A stretch of DNA of 64,000 nt from Aedes albopictus (taxonomy: Eukaryota; Arthropoda; Insecta; Diptera; Culicidae): assembly GCF_035046485.1 (NCBI RefSeq), contig NC_085137.1, positions 249,029,233-249,093,232 on the forward strand. The letters run 5' to 3'. The notes beneath the pieces are model-generated. The model did no database searches. It saw nothing but the letters and a program-made list of their open reading frames with translations, and had not been told where the DNA came from. Below are positions 56,395 to 64,000 of this stretch, piece by piece. The translations under genes were made by a program, and so were the position numbers. Position 1 is the stretch's first letter. Each line of letters opens with the position of its first letter.

Positions 56395-59300
56395 CAGTAG
56401 GTCGGCTCTAGAGGCACGTTCTCCTCCATTCGGAAAATTTGTGCCATCGCCATGAACACGAGCCTATTCATCATTTACCTGATGGAGAGGGGAAGGAAAA
56501 AGGATAGGACATGGGAAAGGACAGGTAAGGGAATAGGATCGTCATACTCGCAAAAGCGTACCACAATGGGTTCAAACAGCGCCCTGAGAAGGGCACTGTG
56601 ATACCGCATAAAGCGTAAAGAGAGTCTATAGCTCTTTACCACAGCGGGTCAAGAACAACAGAACGTCCTGAAGATTCAGGTTTCTAAAGTCAGTTTCACT
56701 TAATAAGTGTTTCCCGATTATTCGGAAACGCAATTGCGCAAAAACTGGATAGTTACATATTAAATGATACGAAGTTCCATAATCGGATTCACAGCTATCA
56801 CAGGCAAATGAATCAGCTTGCTGAATATTTGCCATATGATAACTGAGTCGGCAGTGGCCAGTCAATGCTTTGACCAGCATGCTGCAATTCTGCTTTGACA
56901 GATTTGTTAGATACTTTGCCACCCCTAGAGATGGCTCAGTACAATACAATTTTGTTTGACGACATGACTCCAAACTATTCCAGTATTGTTTGTGCTGAGT
57001 GGTAGCCCAGGTGTCAATCTGAAGCTTCACCCCCGGATAGCTGGCTCAGGGCCAATGAAGTCATGTGATGTTCCAGTGCGAGCTAACTCATCAGCCAATT
57101 CATTTCCAACGATGAAAGAATGGCCATGTACCCACACAAGGTGAACAGCGTTTGCTGAATTCAGCTGCTCGATTTGAGTTCGAAAAGCGATAACTATCTT
57201 CGACCTGGAGTTGGCCGAAGCAAGTGCTTTAATAGCAGCCTGGCTATTTGAACAGAAGTATATTACTTTGCCCATTACGTGCTGCTGAAGTGCTGATTGC
57301 ACTCCGCACATAAGAGCAAAGATTTCGGCCTGAAAAACGGTGCAGTGTCTACCAAGTGAAAAAGACTGATACAGCCTTAGCTCACGAGAATAAACACCAG
57401 CACCTGCTCGACCTTCGAGAAGGGAGCCATCAGTGTAACATACGATGCCGTCTGAAATTCTTCTCTCCAGATATCCAGATGTCCACTCTTCCCGGGAAGG
57501 GAATTTCGTGGAAAATGTCCTATATGGAAAATTACAAGCAATTGTAAGATCATTTGGAGCAAGGACAATTTTGTTCCAATTCACCAAAAGTGGAAACAAC
57601 GAGGTGTGTGTTGAACTGCGGTTCACAGGAGTTTCCTCTAGTAGACCGAGTACCCGTAGACGGTAAGTGCAAGAAAGTGCATCTTGTTTGAGATGAATGT
57701 GTAGTGGGGCAACGTCAAAGAGAACTTCTAGCGCTGCCGTAGGAGTTGAAGAGAACGCTCCAGACATCGCCATTAAGCACATCCTTTGGAGATGGCCGAA
57801 TTTTGATTGGACCGTTCTCACTTCACTCTTTTGCCACCACACAAGACATCCATAAGCCAATATTGGCCGAATCACAGTTGTGTAAATCCATTTGATATAC
57901 TTGGATTTTACACCCCAAGTTGTACCAAAAGTACGCCGGCATTGCCCGAAGGCCATACAAGCTTTCTTGATTCTGAACTCAACATGAGGTGTCCAGGAAA
58001 GCTTGGAATCAAGAATGACTCCAACGTACTTTACCTGTTCAGCCACATTGATTTCAGAATCAAAGAGATGTAAAGGTCGAACACCATTACGGTTTCGCTT
58101 TTCCGGGAAAAGAACAATAGATGTTTTACTCGGATTTACCGAAGGCCATATTGGCAACACCAACCCTCAACTACCTGAAGAGCGTTTTGCATCAGGTCGA
58201 AAAGGGTGCTGATGTACATACCGACTAACAATGTTAGGTAGTCGTCGGCAAAACCATAAGTAGGAAAACCACTATTATTGAGTTGCCTCAATAGCGTATC
58301 TGCTACGAGATTCCACCAAAGTGGTAATAAGACTCCCCCTTGGGGGCATCCACAAACACTTAATTTCCTAATCGCGACTTGACGCAATGTCGAGAAAAGA
58401 TGTCGGTTTTTGAGCATTTGGTGAATCCAATTGGAAATCAATGGAGATATACCATGACGCCGTGCGGCTTCCAATATGGCATCAAAAGGCACGTTGTCAA
58501 AGGCACCCTCGATATCTAAGAAAACACCCAAGCAGGATGCCTTCTCGTAAACAACTTTGTGTAAAAGAGTCACAGTGGACTTTCCAGATTGGTAAGCATG
58601 TTGGTTCACATGAAGAGGCACATTAGCCAAATGAACATCACGGATGTGATGATCGACTATGCGTTCTAAGCATTTGAGAAGAGAAGAGGTCAAACTGATA
58701 GGTCTGAAGCTCTTTGCTTCTTCATACGACGCGCGACCCACTTTCGGAATAAACTTCACAGTAATATCCCGCCAGGATTTGGGAATATACCCTGTAGCAA
58801 AACTGCAAACAAGTAGTTGTTTCAAAACATGTTTGAAATGATCAAATCCCTTCTGAAGCAAAATAGGATAAATCCCATCTGCCCCAGGAGATTTGAAAAG
58901 AGCAAAACTATAAGTGCCCATTCAATCGATTCTAAAGTTATGATACTCCGAGCCGAAGTTAAAGAATCATAACTACAAGAAAAGACATCAGCTTCATCCG
59001 AAGATGTAATATCCACACATCCGGGGAAGTGTGTACTGAATAAACATTCCAAAACTTCCTCATCAGAGGAAGTGAAATCACCATTTGGCAAACGAAGTTC
59101 GTTCACTTGAAAATCCTTAGATTTTGCAAGGATTTTGTTCAATCGACTGGCTTCACTCAGACTGAAAACATTTGTACAAAGGTTTTTCCAGCCGGATCGT
59201 TCAGCAGACCGAAGAGCTTTCTGGTAGGCCTTGCGAGCCGACCTGAAAGCCTCCGATCCAGCCGAACGTCGTCTGTTCCAACACTTTCTACATTGTTTCC

Positions 59301-59398
59301 TGAGCTTCGCCAGATCGGAGTTCCACCAAGGGGTTCCTCTTGTGGTCTTCACAGACCGCAGAGCCCGAGCAGGAGAAAATAGCTGAAGAATAACTAAC
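56395..59398 (-). mobile_element. 5'-truncated LOA/I-like non-LTR retrotransposon
   Basis: The 3-kb copy contains the RT, RNase H and C-terminal region of ORF2 plus about 230 bp of 3'UTR. It is flanked by 8-bp TCAGGTAT (56,387-56,394 and 59,399-59,406). The RNase H domain separates it from Jockey and R1 elements and points to LOA- or I-type elements such as Lian or Loner of Aedes. The truncation lies in the linker between endonuclease and RT, where the frame runs open right up to the target duplication. Confidence 0.85.
56626..59397 (-). pseudogene. LOA/I-like ORF2: linker, RT, RNase H, C-terminal domain
   Basis: The reading order on the minus strand is: linker with TTRGTPWWNSDLAKLRKQCR (59,350 on); RT start SPGADGIYPILLQKGFDHF (near 58,890) with KSFRPISLTS; palm GVFLDIEGAFDNVPFD; CGCPQGGVLLPLWWNLVAD; catalytic box YGFADDYLTLL; then YVGVILDSKLSW. 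RNase H has CYTDGSLLEGRAGAGVYS (first Asp) and WVHGHSFIVGNELADELA. The C-terminal tail carries CDSCESDYGTSYHLICNYPVF, a CCHC-like finger. Lesions are few: frameshifts near 58,920 and 58,140 and a stop at about 57,027. It would be a reverse transcriptase with its own RNase H. Confidence 0.85.
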
Positions 59399-60220
59399 TC
59401 AGGTATGGAAAACCGAATACTTACAACCTGAATGAGGTATTAAGTAGCCCTGCATAAGAGGTAAAATACCTAAAATAATAACTGGTGTGTATTCTGTGCA
59501 TAACGCGTGAATAATGGCATCAGGTATGGCAATACCTTCATAATAATTGGCGATTTTTCCATACAAATAGCGATTTTTCCATAGTTCAATAATACCTCAA
59601 GCAGTCCTCAACATCAAACTAATAACTCGTTGAGGTATTGTATCAAAAACTACAAAATACCAAAATAAGTTATTTTCAATACCTGGATAACCGACCAATA
59701 CCTTGTGTTGGTATGCTACCTGATTTTGGTATGCTCCAGTTTGTTACCGACAATATCGGCGACAATGGAAGCCAGGAGAAAAGTTTGGTCTTCATTGTAT
59801 TCATTATTTAAAAATAAATGTGAAAAATTGTTTGTAAATCTTTAATTGTTCTACTATATTGTCTGTAAATCTGTTATTCCTTTGTTATTAGAAATGAAAT
59901 AAAATATATACATTTATATGGTTAGCGTGTTAGGAAGCGTAAAAATCATCCATTGCGTTCATCTAAATTGAAATAGTTTTAGTTATATACAAAAAAAAAC
60001 AAATTGAGAACCACTGCAATGACAAAATCAAAATTTAAAATTTTGCTATAAAACTCTACTATGCCCCTTGTTTGTAAATGCTCAAAAGAGGGACCAAATT
60101 TGCATGCAGCCACACTAAACAAAGAAGGAATGCATTGGAAGGGAGGAGCATCGGAGGAAACAGGGGGAGGGGAGGACGATTTTAGAAGAGAAGAGGAGAT
60201 CAAGGAAGGAAAACTGGGAG
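59399..60220. other. Repeat remnant rich in AGGTATT and gene-free DNA
   Basis: The segment 59,399-59,760 has many AATACCT / AGGTATT words like the element at 61,382-61,872 and is likely the interrupted body of a related copy. The rest, to 60,220, is AT-rich with no gene. Confidence 0.45.
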
Positions 60221-61195
60221 CTGAGGACTGAATGCGAGGAGAGAACGAAGGGAGTCGGGAGGAAGAGCTAGCAGAGAGTCCATCTCTTGTTGAAGTGGCG
60301 TGAAAAAGGTGGATGTTAAGCGGAAGACTAGTATCGTGTTTATGTGAAAATTTTCCTGAAATCCGAACCCGTTAACAGTTCGAGAAATGAGATTCCATGG
60401 AATCGAGTGAATACATCCCGGTGACAACCGGATTTTAAGGACCGATCATCAAAGGCCTATGGAAAAACCCGTCACCCTATCACCAACTGCAGTGGCTCGC
60501 CCTTTCCGACACGGTGCACATCTCCGTAGGCAGTTCTTCAGCCGTTCCGTGTCCCAGGAAGAGATTCGACCATCTTGGCCAAACCCATGGGATGCCCCGG
60601 TCCACAAGACGTCGGTTTTGCAGCGTCCCCAAGCCCTATGTCGACGCGACGCTGAGCACGTGGTTCAGGTACGTTCAATCTCCTCCCTTCCTCCACCACC
60701 ATCACGCAGCAACGGGTCCCAACAATGATTGAAACTGTAAAATACTAACCTACACAACCTTACATTATACGTTAATAGTTAGATTCAGCTCAAAACTTTC
60801 AATTTCTAAAAGTGAGAGAGGTTTCCAAACGTTTTAACTTGCCTTCCGCATTGTTCAGTCCGATCGAATGTTGGCAGGTAAGTGTAAGGTGTCTGAGTCT
60901 TCCCCGGTCAATGCCGACCCTGAGGTGCTTTAGAGGAGAGCTGGCCTGGGCGTACGGACGCCGATGCCACAGGACGCGTGGAGCGTCCCATCGGCAGTTA
61001 CAAGTTATGCGGCAGTTATTCATTCCTGCTCGGGAGGGCAAGCTTCTTCAAAAGCTTCCATGATGAAGGCCGTTGTAGTATCAACGGCATCATCTAAATC
61101 ATCTAAGTCATGTGATGACTTGTTTGAAAGCATCCGTAGGGGATGGTTCATTGCGGTATACCGAATAACAGACGTATTTCTTTTTGAGGTTTCCA
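60221..61195 (+). other. Unassigned region with two strong splice-donor sites
   Basis: The GC-richer block 60,300-60,669 ends at GGTTCAG-GTACGT, and another donor GGCAG-GTAAGT lies at 60,878. The frame 60,514-60,732 translates to basic, Ser/Arg-rich sequence (VPKPYVDATLSTWF) without a known domain. It could be exons of a host transcript or retroelement 5' sequence. Nothing was recognised. Confidence 0.25.
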
Positions 61196-61372
61196 ACAGA
61201 TACATGCCTTTTTACCCTTCTTACACCCATAAGAAGGGTATAAATACCGCTTGGAAAACCGACTTTCGATCCGAGGCCCGCAGGGCCGAGTCACATATAC
61301 CAATCAACTCAGCTCGACGAATTGAGCAAATGTCTGTATGTGCGTGTGTGTGTGTATGTTTTTTTTCCTTCT
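61196..61372 (+). repeat. Hairpin-headed repeat related to the 19-kb element
   Basis: It starts with a perfect hairpin ACCCTTCTTA-CACCCA-TAAGAAGGGT (61,215-61,240), then GGCCGAGTCACATATACCAA and CAACTCAGCTCGACGAATTG, then a TG microsatellite. The layout and the CTCAGCTCGACGA block match 19,071-19,250, but the hairpin sequence differs. Confidence 0.7.
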
Positions 61373-61381
61373 AAACCATCC

Positions 61382-61872
61382 CGAGCAGAAGTGCATACCT
61401 TACAAATACCATGCGAAGAGCAATATGTGATCTAATACCTAAAATTGTTATTGCTGCGTTATTCTACGAAATATTATGAGAACATCATAATAACTGTTGG
61501 AGGTATTTCACCAGAGTTTGGTATTGATGTGGTATTTGGTGGTTAAGCAGTGAAAATAACCGAATAACAAGATTTGCTATTCATCATGAAGTCATCGAAC
61601 GTATGCATCATTTAATAACAAGAAATGTTATTAGTTTGTTATTCAATAATTTTGGGATAACAAATACAGCACTTGAAATTTCAGGTATGCATTCATTATT
61701 GAAATAATAAGGCTTGTTATTTTCTAGGTGTTATTTTTACTAAATTTTGGTATTCGTTTTTGTTATTTTGCCTCTTATTACCACCTAATGAAGGGCATAT
61801 CAAGGTGTGGTAGTATTTAAGATAAATACCTTGATATGTTATTCACTTGTTATGTTCTTCTGCTTGGGATAG
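61382..61872. mobile_element. MITE with CCCGAGCAGAAG ends
   Basis: The left end ATCCCGAGCAGAAG and right end CTTCTGCTTGGGAT form the terminal inverted repeats. The interior is full of AATACC, TTATTA and AACAAG words. An inverted partial copy lies at 26,562-26,897. The target duplication was not resolved. Confidence 0.8.
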
Positions 61873-61879
61873 GGGGATA

Positions 61880-63940
61880 ATCTGCTCAACAGACACCCTA
61901 ACAGAAGGTTAGGGTAGTGTAGGTCTGACAGGCCGTCTTCTACAACAAAAGTAAAATCCAGGACTACTCTCTCCTCGTACCCACTAAACCATTCCTATGG
62001 TCGCCAAACCCTACGTCTCTCCGGAACCACCAAGAAGGTATTGCTTCAGAGAGGGGCTAGTGCACATCGCACCCACAAGGTTAGCTGCGTAGCCTGCAGC
62101 AACGAACATCGATGACTCGCTTTGGAGAGTCCATCACGGTAGCATGCTGGCGCTTAGCCAGTTTCCCGAGTGGTCCTCGCCACTCCCTTTGTCCTCGGAA
62201 GGCGGGCAGGGTCAACCCCGCCCGCGCCCTACTGCTGAGCGGACATCAAGAACTGATGCCCACGTGCAACCCGATCTGACCTGCCCGTAAGGAAGGGTAT
62301 CACTACCCTTCAGGCCCTATCAGATGCACCCGTAGGTTGCAGACAGCAGGATCTCACCTACCCCGACCCTTGCCGGGGACCCCTTTCCAACCGCGGGCTC
62401 GGATCCAACCCAGTAGACCGACGCCACGACAGCACCACTACCGGGACTTCCTCTCCGCGGCCACTTAATCGTTGTAAGGGTCGATCTCGACCGCAGGGCA
62501 CCGGTATGACCTACGAAGCCGACTCCGAACCCCTGGACCACCTCTTGTACTGCATCTGGACTAGCCATTCTCCGAGTCCACGCGCCACCTCCTCTGTAGC
62601 TCCCAGACGATGTGGGTAATAGCCGTTGAAACGGCGTTCCAGCCAAACTCATCCCTACACATCCTCTGGACCAAGTTGTCCGGAGTTGTGTCCTCCCCGC
62701 ATGTGGCAAGCATGCGGTCACGCATTGTACGAAAACGCGGGCACACGAACAAAACGTGTTCCGCCGTTTCCTCTAAACCATTGCACACTGGGCATTCGGG
62801 AGAATCCGCATGCCCGAAACGGTGTAGATACTGTCGGAAGCAACCATGACCTGTAAGGACCTGTGTCAGGTGGAATGTGACTTCCCCATGGCGCCTATTA
62901 ATCCAACTATCTACCCTCGGTATCAACCTATAGGTCCACCTTCCTTTGGTGGAACTGTCCCACGCGCGCTGCCATTTGACCATAGAGGCCATCCTGACAG
63001 TCCTGCGTATGCCTCTTGTGCCGCGCATTTCGAAGCACTCCATGTCCTCACTGATAAGAATGCTGATAGGCACCATACCAGTAATGACGCAGAGAGCGTC
63101 GTGTGACACGGTACGGTACGCGCTCGCAACCCTCAGGCACATAAGCCTGTAAGTACTTTCCAGCTTCCGTCGGTAGCATTTAGTACTTAGCGCGGTGCCC
63201 CACGCCGGGCCGCCATACCTAAGTATGGATGTAGCAACACTAGCCAGAAGCTTGCGCTTACTGGCATACACCGCAGAGCTATTGGACATCATCCGGGACA
63301 GTGCCGCAATAGCTGTGGAGGCTCTTTTACAGGCATAATCGACGTGGCTACCGAAGGTAAGCTTATCGTCGATCATCACGCCCAAGTGTTTGACGGAGCG
63401 CTTTGACAGGATAGTACAGTCTCCTACACTGATCTCCGTCTGCTGCTCCGACTTCAGGTTGTTAACAACCGTCACCTCTGTCTTGTGGTGAGCCAGCTCC
63501 AGTTTCCTGGACCGCATCCACGCCTCCACAACCTTGATCGAGTGGTTGGTAGTCAACTTTACCTCCTCGATCGTTTCACCGTAGACTTCGAGCGTAATGT
63601 CGTCGGCAAATCCGACAATCACCACTCCCACTGGATACTCTAACCTCAACACCTCGTCGTACATGACATTCCATAACACCGGACCCAGGATAGAACCTTG
63701 CGGGACTCCTGAGGTTATGTGAAAGCACTTCCGACCCACCTCCGTGTCGTAGACTAGTACACGATTCTGAAAGTAACTTTCGAGAATCTTGTACAGGTAC
63801 TCCGGTATCCCCAGACACAAGAGCGCATCGGCAATAGCAGACCAGCTGGCGCTATTAAACGCATTCCTTATATCCAGAGTCACTACCGCGCAGAAGCGAA
63901 TTCCCCTTCTCTTACGCTCCCCCTTCTTCATAGAATCTGG
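61880..63940 (-). mobile_element. 5'-truncated R1-like non-LTR retrotransposon
   Basis: It contains the 3' half of the ORF2 (62,561-63,931) and about 680 bp of GC-rich 3'UTR, in sharp contrast to the AT-rich flanks. The 5' break at about 63,940 cuts the RT domain. No target duplication was identified, partly because the right flank reaches the window end. Confidence 0.8.
62561..63931 (-). pseudogene. R1-like ORF2, C-terminal half, frame intact
   Basis: The 456-codon open frame starts inside the RT: FCAVVTLDIRNAFNSASW (motif A), SGVPQGSILGPVLWNVMYD, VIVGFADDITLEVYG with the catalytic FADD box, and HLGVMIDDKLTF. The C-terminus has CPVCNGLEETAEHVLFVCPRF, the CCHC finger characteristic of R1-group elements. 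There is no RNase H domain. Endonuclease and RT N-terminus are lost to truncation, and the apparent ATG at 63,931 is internal. The unbroken frame suggests a young insertion. The overlapping minus frame 62,320-62,721 is in the 3'UTR and a shadow. Confidence 0.85.
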
Positions 63941-64000
63941 AAGTGTTTGTTTGTTGATTTAAAATATCATAATTTCTTTTAAAAAACTTTTGAAAATCAT
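63941..64000. other. AT-rich flank, no feature
   Basis: Sixty bases of flanking DNA beyond the truncated R1-like element; nothing is recognised. Confidence 0.5.

Noticed and set aside
59361..59375. CCCGAGCAGG as the end of a CCCGAGCAGAAG-family MITE
   Set aside because: The retrotransposon reading frame runs through it to 59,397 and the TCAGGTAT duplication lies beyond it, so it is retrotransposon sequence.
62320..62721. 133-codon minus ORF
   Set aside because: It overlaps the end of the R1-like frame in another phase and continues into its 3'UTR.

Overview
This window is mosquito nuclear DNA, most likely from an Aedes species. It is AT-rich, almost entirely mobile and repetitive DNA, and carries one clear host gene. 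The Aedes call rests on a CYP9J-type cytochrome P450 with a single short intron, three near-identical tRNA-derived SINEs of the Feilai type, non-LTR retrotransposons with insect Jockey, LOA/I-like and R1-like protein features, and many TA-flanked or foldback MITEs. No rRNA gene, intact tRNA gene, CRISPR array or bacterial feature was seen.

Layout. 0.1-5.9 kb: a decayed Jockey-clade retrotransposon split by a 3-kb insertion whose arms are a 16-bp satellite; that insertion itself holds a palindromic hAT MITE and a SINE fragment. 6.5-8.2 kb: the P450 gene on the minus strand. 8.6-9.6 kb: a possible decayed spliced exon and a dispersed repeat. 9.9-17 kb: a degenerate satellite that switches strand near 11.1 kb and is split by a 3.4-kb TIR element (11,963-15,398). 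18.4-22.9 kb: a TA-flanked foldback with a hAT MITE inside, then a 3.8-kb element with a 152-bp tandem array. 22.9-29.4 kb: inverted-repeat elements, two copies of a TA-flanked GGGTATGCGG family and a SINE. 29.4-37 kb: retrotransposon scraps, a 2.7-kb foldback with nested MITE and SINE, and a second 152-bp array. 37-46.4 kb: tRNA-derived SINEs, strand-switching GC-rich satellites, several MITEs and a second element with CACGGTGTGTC ends. 46.6-53.3 kb: copia-like remnants, a nested 3.6-kb foldback, tRNA-like sequences and an endonuclease-linker fragment. 53.3-56.3 kb: the least repetitive stretch, with a possible 5' non-coding exon. 56.4-59.4 kb: a nearly complete 3' half of an RNase H-bearing non-LTR element with target duplication. 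61.2-63.9 kb: MITEs and a 5'-truncated R1-like element.

How the parts relate. The P450 is the only gene judged functional; it should encode an ER-anchored monooxygenase. The rest is a record of layered insertions. Several layers can be ordered because target-site duplications remain, or because a paralogous empty site lies in the same window (SINE at 47.4 kb against the MITE-interrupted SINE at 37.3 kb). A recurring theme is foldback architecture: satellites that reverse strand in the middle (near 11.1, 38.1 and 42.05 kb, and the 16-bp array whose right edge is inverted), and inverted-repeat elements with further elements in the loop. All similarity statements were made by eye from the sequence; no database search or alignment program was run.
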